This document shows, piece after piece, positions 24,139 through 33,377 of a DNA stretch of 64,000 nucleotides. The notes below the pieces were generated by a model, which worked only from the letters and a program-made list of their open reading frames with translations, made no database searches and was not told where the DNA came from. Source of the DNA: Micavibrio_B sp964399985 (GTDB lineage Bacteria; Pseudomonadota; Alphaproteobacteria; Micavibrionales; Micavibrionaceae); NCBI GenBank assembly GCA_964399985.1, contig CAYNRY010000002.1, positions 248,001 through 312,000 of the forward strand, read 5' to 3'. How positions within the stretch are numbered: position 1 is the first letter of the stretch; each line of letters starts with the position of its first letter. Position numbers and translations under genes: made by a program.

Positions 24139-25026
24139 TCAGATAGGGCGTATATCGTCGTCATCTTCCGGTGTTTCGGGAAGAAGAATATCGCTCGCCG
24201 CCATACCGAACGCCAAAGATGATAAATCTTCCGGCGTTGCGCTGTATTTTTTTTCTAATTTTCTATAGCGGTAAAAGACAACAGGGATTAAAATCGCATA
24301 AAGCGTGCCGACGATGGTAAGCGTAATCCATGTTGCATGAATAAGGCCCGCAATAATAGACGCGACGAGAGCCATGGCCGGTACCATCATTTTAGCTGGC
24401 AGTTTCATATATTTAATCGAGAATGTCGGGATACGGCTGACCATCAAGGCCGAAGCAACGATAACCCAAACGGCTACCAGCCAATTTGCAGGTGAAAATT
24501 CGCGGAAGAAATTATGCTCCATCATCAGCCAGACATAGACAGGCAGTAAAGCGAGGCCTGCGCCCGCCGGAGAAGGCACACCGGTAAAAAATCTTTTTTT
24601 CCAAAGCGGCGTATCATCGGCTTTCTTGGAAGCGACATTGAAGCGGGCAAGACGAAGTGCTGCGCAAACAGGAAGAATAATGGTCGCGATCCAGCCAAGC
24701 TTTCCGGCTTCGTCCAAGACCCAGACATAAAGAAGAACGCTTGGGGCTACTCCAAATGCAAGAAAATCGGAAAGACTGTCCAATTCCGCGCCGAATTCAC
24801 TTTGCGCTTTCAAGGCGCGTGCCGCTGCGCCATCGAGAATATCGAGAATGGCTGCAATCACGATCATTTGAACGGCCATATCATAGCGTTCGTTGATCGC
24901 CATCTGGATACTGGTGACGCCTGCGATGAGCGCCATCAAGGTAATCATGGACGGCACGATCTTTTGAATGGAGATTGTGCGCTTCGCTTGCTCTAAGGCA
25001 TGCTTTTGCGGATCGTGCGGTTCCAT
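24139..25026 (-). CDS. pssA: CDP-diacylglycerol-serine O-phosphatidyltransferase
   Basis: The enzyme makes phosphatidylserine from CDP-diacylglycerol and serine in the inner membrane. It has 295 residues with several membrane spans. The CDP-alcohol phosphotransferase signature is complete: Asp65-Gly66, Ala69-Arg70, Gly79, Asp83 and Asp87 in DGAAARALKAQSEFGAELD. It follows psd after 12 bases on the same strand; the product passes directly to the decarboxylase. The 30-residue acidic tail (PETPEDDDDIRPI) is unremarkable. This is a standard pair for phosphatidylethanolamine synthesis. Confidence 0.94.
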   Translation of the reverse strand: MEPHDPQKHALEQAKRTISIQKIVPSMITLMALIAGVTSIQMAINERYDMAVQMIVIAAILDILDGAAARALKAQSEFGAELDSLSDFLAFGVAPSVLLYVWVLDEAGKLGWIATIILPVCAALRLARFNVASKKADDTPLWKKRFFTGVPSPAGAGLALLPVYVWLMMEHNFFREFSPANWLVAVWVIVASALMVSRIPTFSIKYMKLPAKMMVPAMALVASIIAGLIHATWITLTIVGTLYAILIPVVFYRYRKLEKKYSATPEDLSSLAFGMAASDILLPETPEDDDDIRPI

Positions 25027-25038
25027 TTTTTATCCTTT

Positions 25039-25797
25039 TTAAATCGCGATTGATTCCCGCACGGCTTCGGATGATGCGCAATCGCCAAGAATTGTTTCAC
25101 CGCCGATCATGCGCTGGCCAACGGAAACAAGAGGCGCGACGCCTTCGGGGAGGTAAACATCCATACGGCTGCCGAAACGAATAATGCCGTAACGTTCACC
25201 CTTCGCTATATCCTGACCTTCGCTTAAATCACATAAAATGCGGCGGGCGATCAGACCCGCGATTTGCACGACGCCCAGTTCCTTGCCATTTGGCATGGCG
25301 ATCAAGGCGGCGCAGCGTTCGTTTTCCATCGAGGCGCGGTCGTTTCCTGCGTTTAAAAATATCCCGGGCTTGTAGACGACTTTCTTGACGATACCGGAGA
25401 CAGGGCTTCTGTTTACATGTACGTCGAATACGGAGAGGAAAATGCTGACTTTTGTATAATCGCCATCGGCATCGATTTCCATCGGCGATAATTCAGAGCG
25501 CAATTCCGGCGGTAATTGGCAGGCTTCGACGATTTGTGTCACGCGGCCATCGCCCGGAGAGACGATCAATCCTTCACGCAGAGGGACATAGCGAGCCGGA
25601 TCGCGGAAAAAATAAATACACCATAAGGTCAAAACCAGACCAATCAGGGCAAAACCTTCCCATAGGAAGCTCAAGAGGATGGTAACAATTGCAAAACCCA
25701 GGATAAACGGAATTCCCGCTTTGTGAGTTGGTGTGAAGACCGTTTGCTTGATAGTCATCAAAAGATCGTTGATCGTTTTATCGAAACCTTTATCCAT
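25039..25797 (-). CDS. psd: Phosphatidylserine decarboxylase
   Basis: This enzyme converts phosphatidylserine to phosphatidylethanolamine. From ATG 25797, with AGAGGG just ahead, it has 252 residues, the size of the short PSD-A family. The self-cleavage motif FGSRMDVY lies near the C terminus, where the Ser becomes the pyruvoyl group. VFDVHVNRSP is the other conserved block. Two hydrophobic segments near 30-70 anchor it. An upstream ATG at 25863 is in frame but has no ribosome site. Its operon partner pssA follows at once. Confidence 0.94.
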   Translation of the reverse strand: MDKGFDKTINDLLMTIKQTVFTPTHKAGIPFILGFAIVTILLSFLWEGFALIGLVLTLWCIYFFRDPARYVPLREGLIVSPGDGRVTQIVEACQLPPELRSELSPMEIDADGDYTKVSIFLSVFDVHVNRSPVSGIVKKVVYKPGIFLNAGNDRASMENERCAALIAMPNGKELGVVQIAGLIARRILCDLSEGQDIAKGERYGIIRFGSRMDVYLPEGVAPLVSVGQRMIGGETILGDCASSEAVRESIAI

Positions 25798-26031
25798 AAT
25801 CCCTCTTAGTGTTTGTATAAGCCTTGGTCGGGCGAGTCTGTCTGTAATCAGTTGCGATTGCAACCTCTGATAAATATTTTCATATTGTAAAACAACACTT
25901 TAAGCCGCTTTTAAACATTTAAAGGCATTATAAGGTGCGGGAAGGGAAAGAAAAGGGTAACTCCTTGTCATTCCTGTACAAAATTCATAATCTGATTCTA
26001 TTAGAATAAAATTACAAGAAAGATCGCAACG

Positions 26032-27078
26032 TTGAGCTTTATTCAGGCAAAAGAAAAGAGCCGGTCACAGGAAATCTCCCAGCAGGTATTCGACCGCCTG
26101 CGCCGCGAGGATTTAAGCCCGATTCCCGAAATTTATGAACTGTGGTTCATCTATTTTGCACGTTCGAAAACGGAAGTCGTTCGCGCTGTCGATCTTATGA
26201 TCGAAAACAGCAAGAAAATAACCGACCAGCAATGCCTCGATATCTATACGCGCCATCTGGGCGATTTGAAAAACGAACAAACTGTTCGTCGTGCCGGAGA
26301 ACAAATTCAGGCGACCATCGATGAAGTGACAGACCGCGTCAAGGACGTACAGGAAGCGGCCAGCGACTATAGCCAGTCCCTCGTCGATGTAACGCATCAG
26401 ATCACGGCTTCGAAGACCCAGAAAGACGTCGAGGATGCAATAAAATCTGCTGCCGTTAAAACGAAATCCATGATCGAGTATAATAAAAAGCTGGAACATG
26501 AATTGGCGCAATCGACACAACTGATGGCGGAATTAAAACGTGATCTGGAATATGTTCGCCGCGAGGCGATGACCGACGGCTTGACCGGTCTTGCCAATCG
26601 CAAGGCATTTGACGAAGAGATCAATATGCTGATCGCGGAAGCGACGGCTTCGAAAAAACCTTTCACTCTCCTTATGGTCGATATCGACCATTTCAAAAGT
26701 TTCAACGATAATTTCGGCCATCAGGTCGGCGATCAGGTTTTGCGCCTTGTGGCGCGTACGCTGCGCGACGGTCTAAAGGGACGTGATTTTGCTGCGCGTT
26801 ACGGCGGCGAAGAATTCGCTATTTTGTTGCCGGAAACAAATATTCAGGCTGGTCTGGCGGTCGGCAACTCGCTACGTCTGGCAATTGCCATGAAAGATGT
26901 GATTAACAGAAGTTCGGGCGATGTACTTGGGCGTATTACAATGTCAGTCGGTGTTGCTGAATATGCATTCGAAAAAGCGCCGGAGGATCTTGTGGAGCGA
27001 GCTGACGCTGCATTATATGTCGCCAAACATAACGGTCGTAACCAGGTGGCTACTGCACCGCCGCCAAATGCTCATTAA
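26032..27078 (+). CDS. Diguanylate cyclase (GGDEF domain)
   Basis: A 348-residue soluble protein that should make cyclic di-GMP. Residues 1-165 are mostly helical and may sense or dimerise. The GGDEF domain starts near 180 (DGLTGLANRKAFDEEI), and the active-site loop reads YGGEEF near 270. The product-inhibition site RxxD is not kept: the position reads KGRD, so feedback inhibition is probably weaker or absent. It starts at TTG 26032; no better start with the same coverage is visible. It is divergent from psd across a 234-base gap that holds a short GTTGC/GCAAC inverted repeat (25851-25864). Confidence 0.92.
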   Translation: MSFIQAKEKSRSQEISQQVFDRLRREDLSPIPEIYELWFIYFARSKTEVVRAVDLMIENSKKITDQQCLDIYTRHLGDLKNEQTVRRAGEQIQATIDEVTDRVKDVQEAASDYSQSLVDVTHQITASKTQKDVEDAIKSAAVKTKSMIEYNKKLEHELAQSTQLMAELKRDLEYVRREAMTDGLTGLANRKAFDEEINMLIAEATASKKPFTLLMVDIDHFKSFNDNFGHQVGDQVLRLVARTLRDGLKGRDFAARYGGEEFAILLPETNIQAGLAVGNSLRLAIAMKDVINRSSGDVLGRITMSVGVAEYAFEKAPEDLVERADAALYVAKHNGRNQVATAPPPNAH

Positions 27079-27158
27079 TGTCTAAAGTCAAAAAGGTGAT
27101 GGTATCGCAAGGCCATTTGTTTTAAGCTCTATTCCAAGTTATTCATGAGGCAGGCTCC

Positions 27159-28040
27159 ATGCGCATCGTCGTTTTTCTAATGTTCATCGTAATTCTTGCT
27201 GCCGGCCTTTATACGGCCTATGGCGTTTTGACGTTTGAAACCGAAAAGCCTGCTCCTCTCGTGTTTAAGGAGCCTGATGCACAGTCGCTCGTTACCCAAG
27301 GAATTATTCCGGCGGATTATTTGAAGATTGAAAATGTTCTGACAACGGACCAGAAGCTTCAAAGCGATATGGCGGTGGCAAAAATCGCGCAGGCCATGAC
27401 GGTTTATCAGGAAAGCGAAAAGAGCGCCCAGCAGCCTCTCAAGAATTTACTGACTTTGCTGAATGGTAGTATAGGGTCCGGGCAGTTACCGGCCTATTTC
27501 CTGAACGTCAAAGATGTACTTCGTCCGGAACGTAATTTCGATATTTTAAAGATCAACGTCAATGACGTTGCAACGGTCGATTCTACCGGCACGCTCACCT
27601 GTCCAAGCTCATCCGGCATCTTAATAGGCGACGATGCCGATAATACGCTTGGCTGTACATCAACGGAAACCGGCGGCGACCAGATATTCATGGGTGGTCC
27701 CGGCAATGATACGATTTCCGACGCTTTGGGTGACCGCATTATCAATGGCGGCGGCGGCGATGATACGATCAATTTGGGCCCCGGGCGCAGCGTTCTCGTT
27801 CTGGAAGAAGGCTGGGGCAAGGATAACGTCACCGTCGATTGCAGCGGCGCGGCGATTGCGCTTGAAGAAGTCCCGCCGAATTTTCCAGTGCCGTGGATTT
27901 CAAAATTCACAAATTTTATCGTACTCAGCTCCCGTATTCCTGCCGGCTCCGTCCAGTGGAATGGCAACGTATTGACCAGCGATACCGGCGATACGCTCAC
28001 CGTAAACGAGAACTGTTTCACGATGGTATACGGGGATTAA
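27159..28040 (+). CDS. Membrane-anchored protein with RTX-like calcium-binding repeats
   Basis: A 293-residue protein with an N-terminal membrane anchor (VVFLMFIVILAAGLYTAYG, about 3-22) and no clear cleavage site. The middle is helical. Residues about 160-220 hold imperfect nonapeptide repeats of the RTX type, GGPGNDTISDALGD and GGGGDDTINLG, that bind calcium in known hemolysin-like proteins. The C-terminal part is beta-rich with cysteines. No type I secretion genes are adjacent, so I infer a periplasmic, anchored use rather than export. Role unknown. Confidence 0.7.
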   Translation: MRIVVFLMFIVILAAGLYTAYGVLTFETEKPAPLVFKEPDAQSLVTQGIIPADYLKIENVLTTDQKLQSDMAVAKIAQAMTVYQESEKSAQQPLKNLLTLLNGSIGSGQLPAYFLNVKDVLRPERNFDILKINVNDVATVDSTGTLTCPSSSGILIGDDADNTLGCTSTETGGDQIFMGGPGNDTISDALGDRIINGGGGDDTINLGPGRSVLVLEEGWGKDNVTVDCSGAAIALEEVPPNFPVPWISKFTNFIVLSSRIPAGSVQWNGNVLTSDTGDTLTVNENCFTMVYGD

Positions 28041-28085
28041 GCGAATAATTTGACTTCGCGCGTCTAATCGCCGATATCATTATTC

Positions 28086-30302
28086 ATGATCCCAAGCAGC
28101 ATTACGACAGAACCTCCTTATATTCAGGGCATGAACGACCGCCAGCAAGAAGCAGCGCGGACGCTCGAAGGTCCTGTGTTGATCATTGCCGGTGCCGGAA
28201 CCGGCAAGACAAGAGTGCTGACAACGCGCCTTGCCTATCTGTTGCAAAGCGGACGCGCCTTTCCCGGGCAGATACTGGCCGTTACCTTTACCAATAAAGC
28301 CGCCCATGAAATGAAAGAGCGTGTATCGCATCTTTTGAACGGACAGCCAGTTGAGGGCTGGTGGCTTGGCACTTTTCACGCGCTCTGCGCGCGCATGCTG
28401 CGCCGTCATGCAGAGCTGGTCGGGCTGACATCGTCTTTTACAATCATCGATCAGGATGATGCGGTACGCCTGATCAAGCAAATCTGTGAAGCCGAAAATA
28501 TCGACCTGAAAAAATGGCCGCCGCGTTTGATTTTATCGATGATAGAACGCTGGAAAGATCGCGCGCTCAAACCTGAAGATGTGAATGCCAGTGACGCGCC
28601 GGATTTCGCCCAAGGACGACTACTTGAAATTTACCGTCAATATCAGGCACGATTGAAAACCATCAATGCCTGCGATTTTGGCGATCTGATGATGCATATC
28701 ATTCATATCCTGCGAACAAATAAAGACGTGCTGGCTGATTATCATCGGCGTTTCAAATATATCATGGTCGATGAATACCAGGATACGAATGTCGCGCAGT
28801 ATTTATGGCTGCGTCTTTTGGCGCAGGGCTCGAATAATATTTGCTGCGTCGGGGATGACGACCAGTCGATCTATGGTTGGCGCGGCGCGGAAGTCGGCAA
28901 TATCCTGCGCTTCGAAAAAGATTTTCCCGGCGCAAAGATCGTGCGGCTTGAACAGAACTATCGCTCCACCGGCCATATATTGGCCGCGGCCAGCGGCGTG
29001 ATCTCAAACAATAAAGGCCGTCTCGGAAAAACCTTATGGTCGCAGGACGAGATGGGCGAAAAAGTTTTTGTCCGCAGCCTCTGGGACGGCGAAGCCGAGG
29101 CACGTTATATCGGCGAAGAAATGGAGTCGCTGCAAAACAAGAAATGGAAGCTGCGGCAGATGGCGGTATTGGTCCGCGCCGGATTCCAGATGCGCGAATT
29201 CGAGGAACGGTTTATCCAGCTCGGTCTTCCCTATCGTGTTTTCGGCGGCCCACGATTTTACGAGAGGCAGGAAATTCGCGATGCGCTGGCGTATTTCCGC
29301 GTGACCGTGCAGCCCAATGACGATTTGGCGTTTGAGCGAATTATTAATGTACCCAAGCGGGGTATAGGTGATGCAACGGTGCAGAGCCTTTACGCGCATG
29401 CACGGCAGAAAGGTTTGAGTCTTTATCTCGCAACAGCAGAGCTTTGCGAGACAGAAGTACTAAAACCAAAAGTAAAAACTACGCTGTCGAATTTGATACG
29501 GGATTTCGAAAGATGGCGCTCCCTGTTGTCAGTCCTTGCCCATCCATCTTTAGCGGGACAAATTCTCGATGAATCAGGTTATACAGCCATGTGGCAAGCG
29601 GATAAGACGCCGGAAGCGCCGGGGCGACTGGAGAATTTAAAAGAACTTGTGTCAGGCATGGAAGAGTTTGAATCAATGCCGCAGTTTTTAGAACACGTCG
29701 CGCTGGTGCTCGAAAATTCAAACAACAACGCCAATGACGATTATGTTTCACTCATGACATTGCATGGGGCAAAGGGTTTGGAATTCGATGCCGTATTTCT
29801 GCCGGGCTGGGAAGAAGGATTGTTTCCGAGCCAGCGGACCATGGATGAAAACGGGATCGCCGGATTGGAAGAAGAGCGGCGTCTGGCGTATGTCGGGATT
29901 ACGCGGGCGAGAAAACGCGCTTACATATCGAGCGTTGCCAATCGCCGCATGTACGGCAACTGGGTCAATGCCATTCCGTCACGCTTTGTCGACGAATTGC
30001 CAAAAGAGAATATTGAATCCGAAGCCGAACAAGGCATGTATAATTCAGGCCGTTCGCCGCATTGGGATTCAAAAGGTTTCGACAGCCCGATGGCTGGTTT
30101 TCGCGGAGGACAGTCACCCGTACTTACAGGATGGCGACGCGATCTGGATTCTAAACAGTCTAAGTTCAAAGTGGGCGATCGCGTCTTTCATGATTCCTTC
30201 GGCGGCGGTACAGTGATCCTTGTCGAAGGCAAGAAGCTGGATGTCTCCTTCGATGACGGTGAAAGCCGCCGCGTCATGGATGGCTTTGTCGAAGCGGTAT
30301 AG
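28086..30302 (+). CDS. uvrD: ATP-dependent DNA helicase UvrD/PcrA
   Basis: A 738-residue superfamily 1 helicase that unwinds DNA during repair and removes RecA or replication blocks. Motif I is AGAGTGKTRVL near 38-48, Ia is TFTNKAAHEM, II is VDEYQDTN, III is VGDDDQSIYGWRGAE, IV is LEQNYRS, V is LMTLHGAKGLEFD and VI is LAYVGITRARKR. The C-terminal 50 residues contain a KVGDRVFHDSFGGG tudor-like tail as in PcrA and UvrD. It is not preceded by a clear ribosome site. It is followed 22 bases later by argG. Confidence 0.95.
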   Translation: MIPSSITTEPPYIQGMNDRQQEAARTLEGPVLIIAGAGTGKTRVLTTRLAYLLQSGRAFPGQILAVTFTNKAAHEMKERVSHLLNGQPVEGWWLGTFHALCARMLRRHAELVGLTSSFTIIDQDDAVRLIKQICEAENIDLKKWPPRLILSMIERWKDRALKPEDVNASDAPDFAQGRLLEIYRQYQARLKTINACDFGDLMMHIIHILRTNKDVLADYHRRFKYIMVDEYQDTNVAQYLWLRLLAQGSNNICCVGDDDQSIYGWRGAEVGNILRFEKDFPGAKIVRLEQNYRSTGHILAAASGVISNNKGRLGKTLWSQDEMGEKVFVRSLWDGEAEARYIGEEMESLQNKKWKLRQMAVLVRAGFQMREFEERFIQLGLPYRVFGGPRFYERQEIRDALAYFRVTVQPNDDLAFERIINVPKRGIGDATVQSLYAHARQKGLSLYLATAELCETEVLKPKVKTTLSNLIRDFERWRSLLSVLAHPSLAGQILDESGYTAMWQADKTPEAPGRLENLKELVSGMEEFESMPQFLEHVALVLENSNNNANDDYVSLMTLHGAKGLEFDAVFLPGWEEGLFPSQRTMDENGIAGLEEERRLAYVGITRARKRAYISSVANRRMYGNWVNAIPSRFVDELPKENIESEAEQGMYNSGRSPHWDSKGFDSPMAGFRGGQSPVLTGWRRDLDSKQSKFKVGDRVFHDSFGGGTVILVEGKKLDVSFDDGESRRVMDGFVEAV

Positions 30303-30323
30303 AAATTTAATAAAGGAAATAAG

Positions 30324-31541
30324 ATGAGCAAAGGTAAAGTCGTATTAGCGTATTCGGGCGGTCTCGATACATCGATCATTTTGAAATGGCTGCTGGAAGA
30401 AGGCTATGACGTTGTCGCCTATATCGCTGATGTCGGGCAGGAAGAAGATTTTGAAGCCGCGCGCGAGAAAGCGATCAAGATCGGTGCGTCGAAAGTGTAT
30501 GTCGAAGATTTGAAGAAAGAATTCGTTACCGATTACATTTTCCCGACCTTCAAAGCCAATGCGGTTTATGAAGGGCGTTATCTATTGGGCACTTCCGTTG
30601 CGCGCCCGATTATCGCGAAGAAGCAAATCGAGATCGCGATTAAAGAGAATGCGCAATTTGTTGGCCATGGCGCGACTGGCAAGGGCAACGACCAGGTGCG
30701 GTTCGAGCTTTCCTATTATGCGCTCAAGCCCGATATCAAAGTGCTGGCACCTTGGAAAATGCCGGAATTCTTGGGCCGTTTCCGCGGACGCACCGACATG
30801 ATTCAATATGCCGAGCAGCATGGCATTCCCATCAAGGCGTCACGTTCCAAGCCGTACTCGGAAGATGACAATTTGCTGCATATTTCTCATGAAGCCGGAA
30901 TTCTGGAAGACCCAAACGCAGTCTGCGGGGAAGAGGTTTATTCGAGAACGGCGACGATCGAGACCGCGCCGAATGTCGCCGATATCATTTCGATCACGTT
31001 CAAGGATGGAAACCCGGTCAAGGTCTCATCCGACGAGCGGAGCGAAACCGATCCGCTTAAATTATTTATGTATCTGAATGAGCTTGGCACGAAGCATGGC
31101 ATCGGCCGCCTCGATATGGTCGAAAACCGTTTCGTCGGCATTAAGTCCCGCGGCGTTTATGAAACACCGGGCGGCGCTATATTATTGGCAGCTCATCGCG
31201 ATATTGAAGGTCTGGTTATGGACCGCGAAGTCATGCGCATTCGTGACACGCTATCATTGAAGGTAGCAGAGCTGATCTATAACGGTTTCTGGTTCTCGCC
31301 GGAATTCGAGTTCTTGATGAAATGTATCGATGAAAGCCAGAAAGCTATCGACGGTGTCGTGAAGATGAAGCTTCTCAAAGGCGTGCCTTACGCGATTGCA
31401 AGGGAATCCGATAAAGCGCTCTATGATCCGAAATTGTCTTCCATGGATGAAGAAGGCGGCTATGACCAACAGGACGCGGCGGGCTTTATCCGGATCAATG
31501 CGGTGCGTCTGCGGAACTGGGCGAGGGTGGTGAAGGGTTAA
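30324..31541 (+). CDS. argG: Argininosuccinate synthase
   Basis: This enzyme joins citrulline and aspartate with ATP in arginine biosynthesis. It has 405 residues, the family's length. The ATP loop AYSGGLDTSI begins near residue 9, and the citrulline and aspartate sites are recognisable in HGATGKGNDQVRFE and YAVCGEEVYS-like blocks. AAAGGA precedes the ATG. It is followed on the same strand, after a convergent unknown gene, by argH, so the two arginine genes are separated but not far apart. The 3' end overlaps that small gene by four bases. Confidence 0.97.
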   Translation: MSKGKVVLAYSGGLDTSIILKWLLEEGYDVVAYIADVGQEEDFEAAREKAIKIGASKVYVEDLKKEFVTDYIFPTFKANAVYEGRYLLGTSVARPIIAKKQIEIAIKENAQFVGHGATGKGNDQVRFELSYYALKPDIKVLAPWKMPEFLGRFRGRTDMIQYAEQHGIPIKASRSKPYSEDDNLLHISHEAGILEDPNAVCGEEVYSRTATIETAPNVADIISITFKDGNPVKVSSDERSETDPLKLFMYLNELGTKHGIGRLDMVENRFVGIKSRGVYETPGGAILLAAHRDIEGLVMDREVMRIRDTLSLKVAELIYNGFWFSPEFEFLMKCIDESQKAIDGVVKMKLLKGVPYAIARESDKALYDPKLSSMDEEGGYDQQDAAGFIRINAVRLRNWARVVKG

Positions 31542-31918
31542 TCCCTTTGCCAGTCATAGCGGACGAGGCCTTCGGCTTCACGGGTTTTAAATTCGCGGCC
31601 ATCGCGTGACTTAATATGCGTCCAGGTATGGTGGCTTTCTTCGGGAATTTGCGCTTTTAAATCTTCATAGACCGCGCCGAGCTGGTCTTCCTGAACCTTA
31701 AGGCACAGCGTGCGATCGCCTTCACGGCCTATATTTGTAATATATTTTTCGGTAACGGCGGGTGTCTCGATAATACGGGCCATTATTTTTTGATAAACGG
31801 AAGCGTCGATACCGCTGCCGGTGCTATTGAATTCAATCTCGATATCGCAGGTGAGCGGAATGCTTTCCGCGAAAACGGGTGTTGAAACGAAAAATAATAA
31901 TGTCAAAAGCCGCAGCAT
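31538..31918 (-). CDS. Small secreted protein of unknown function
   Basis: A 126-residue protein with a signal peptide (MLRLLTLLFFVSTPVFAES). The mature part has two cysteines, one close to the N terminus (LTCDIEIEF) and one in RTLCLKVQ, that may form a disulfide. The fold looks alpha/beta and small. It stands convergent to argG with a four-base overlap of stops and has no partner. A palindromic repeat lies between it and argH. Function unknown. Confidence 0.65.
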   Translation of the reverse strand: MLRLLTLLFFVSTPVFAESIPLTCDIEIEFNSTGSGIDASVYQKIMARIIETPAVTEKYITNIGREGDRTLCLKVQEDQLGAVYEDLKAQIPEESHHTWTHIKSRDGREFKTREAEGLVRYDWQRD

Positions 31919-31939
31919 GGATTGCCTTTTATATAAGAA

Positions 31940-31964
31940 AGATTCCCGCTTTCGCCGGAATGAC
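31940..31964. repeat. Dispersed palindromic repeat, copy 5
   Basis: Arms ATTCCCGC (31942-31949) and GCCGGAAT (31954-31961) surround TTTC; one base pair in the arms does not match. It lies about 20 bases ahead of the argH start, so it could affect the argH leader. Confidence 0.75.
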
Positions 31965-31984
31965 AGTCAGGATATAGTTTTGCC

Positions 31985-33316
31985 ATGGAAAAACAAACAA
32001 AAAGTAGCGCGATCTGGGGCGGACGGTTCGAGACATCTGTCGACGATATTATGGAGCAGATCAACGCTTCTATCGGTGTCGATCAGCGTCTTTATGCTCA
32101 GGATATCAAAGCATCCAAAGCGCATGCCAATATGTTGGCGGCGCAGAAAATTATCAGCGAGAAAGACAATCAGGATATCCAGTCCGGTCTGGACCAGATT
32201 TTAAATGAAATCAAGTCCGGCAACTTTGAGTTTAAAACCGCTCTTGAAGATATTCATATGAATATCGAGACGAGGCTGAAAGAAATAATCGGCGAAGCGG
32301 CAGGCCGGCTGCATACGGCGCGCTCGCGCAACGATCAGGTGGCGACGGATTTCCGTCTGTGGACGGTCGAGGCCTCTGCGGCGGTGATGGAAGAAATTCA
32401 CCTTCTTAAGAAAGTAATTTCTGGTTTGTGTCTGGCTCATAAAGAGACAATCATGCCCGGCTTTACGCATTTGCAAGTGGCGCAGCCAGTGACATTGGCC
32501 CTGCATTTGGGCGCTTATAACGATATGCTCTCCCGCGATGTAGGGCGTTTTTATGATGCGGCAACGCGGATGAATTATTCCCCGCTCGGCGCAGCGGCTT
32601 TGTCTGGGACATCTTATCCTATCGACCGCATGGCAACAGCCCAGGAAATTGGCTTTAATGGTATTGTCGAGAACACGATGGACGCCGTCGGCAGCCGCGA
32701 TTTCGCCATCGAATTCTTATTCGCCTGTGCGCAAACCGGATTGAACTTATCGCGTCTTGCCGAAGAGATCGTTTTATGGACGACGCCGCAATTCGGTTTC
32801 ATGAAACTATCCGATGCGTGGTCAACGGGCTCTTCCATTATGCCACAAAAGAAAAATCCTGATGCTGCCGAATTGGTGCGCGCCAAGACGGGCCGTCTGA
32901 CCGGAAATTTAATTCAATTGATGATGGTAATGAAGGCGCTGCCGCTGACTTATAATAAAGATATGCAGGAAGACAAGGCAGCGGTTTTTGAAAGTTTCGA
33001 TACGGTTGTCCTGTGCCTGCGTGCTATTGGTGGTATGCTGTCGACGGCCACATGGAATAAGGACATCATGCGCGAGGCTGCAGAAAGCGGCTATGCCACG
33101 GCGACCGAAATTGCCGACTGGCTGGTTAAAAACCTGAACCTGCCATTTCGCGATGCACACCATGTGACAGGACGGGTCGTCAAGCTGGCCGAGGAAAAGA
33201 AAATGAAGCTCAGCGAATTGTCTTTAACCGATATACAGGCGATCGAGCCGCGCATCACGGACGATATTTTCAATGCCTTGTCAGTCGAAGGCGCGATAAA
33301 AGCCCGCAATCTGTAA
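31985..33316 (+). CDS. argH: Argininosuccinate lyase
   Basis: The enzyme splits argininosuccinate into arginine and fumarate. It has 443 residues, slightly short of the roughly 460 common in the family, mainly at the C terminus. The fumarase-superfamily signature GSSIMPQKKNPD lies near 281-292, HTARSRNDQVATD near 110 and GFTHLQVAQPV near 160. No strong ribosome site is visible. A palindromic repeat stands just before the start. It completes arginine biosynthesis after argG, with an unrelated gene between them. Confidence 0.96.
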   Translation: MEKQTKSSAIWGGRFETSVDDIMEQINASIGVDQRLYAQDIKASKAHANMLAAQKIISEKDNQDIQSGLDQILNEIKSGNFEFKTALEDIHMNIETRLKEIIGEAAGRLHTARSRNDQVATDFRLWTVEASAAVMEEIHLLKKVISGLCLAHKETIMPGFTHLQVAQPVTLALHLGAYNDMLSRDVGRFYDAATRMNYSPLGAAALSGTSYPIDRMATAQEIGFNGIVENTMDAVGSRDFAIEFLFACAQTGLNLSRLAEEIVLWTTPQFGFMKLSDAWSTGSSIMPQKKNPDAAELVRAKTGRLTGNLIQLMMVMKALPLTYNKDMQEDKAAVFESFDTVVLCLRAIGGMLSTATWNKDIMREAAESGYATATEIADWLVKNLNLPFRDAHHVTGRVVKLAEEKKMKLSELSLTDIQAIEPRITDDIFNALSVEGAIKARNL

Positions 33317-33377
33317 AAGACACTTTTTAAATCGACGAGGAGTCATTATAGTCGGCTTCTGATTTGGAGCTAAACGC

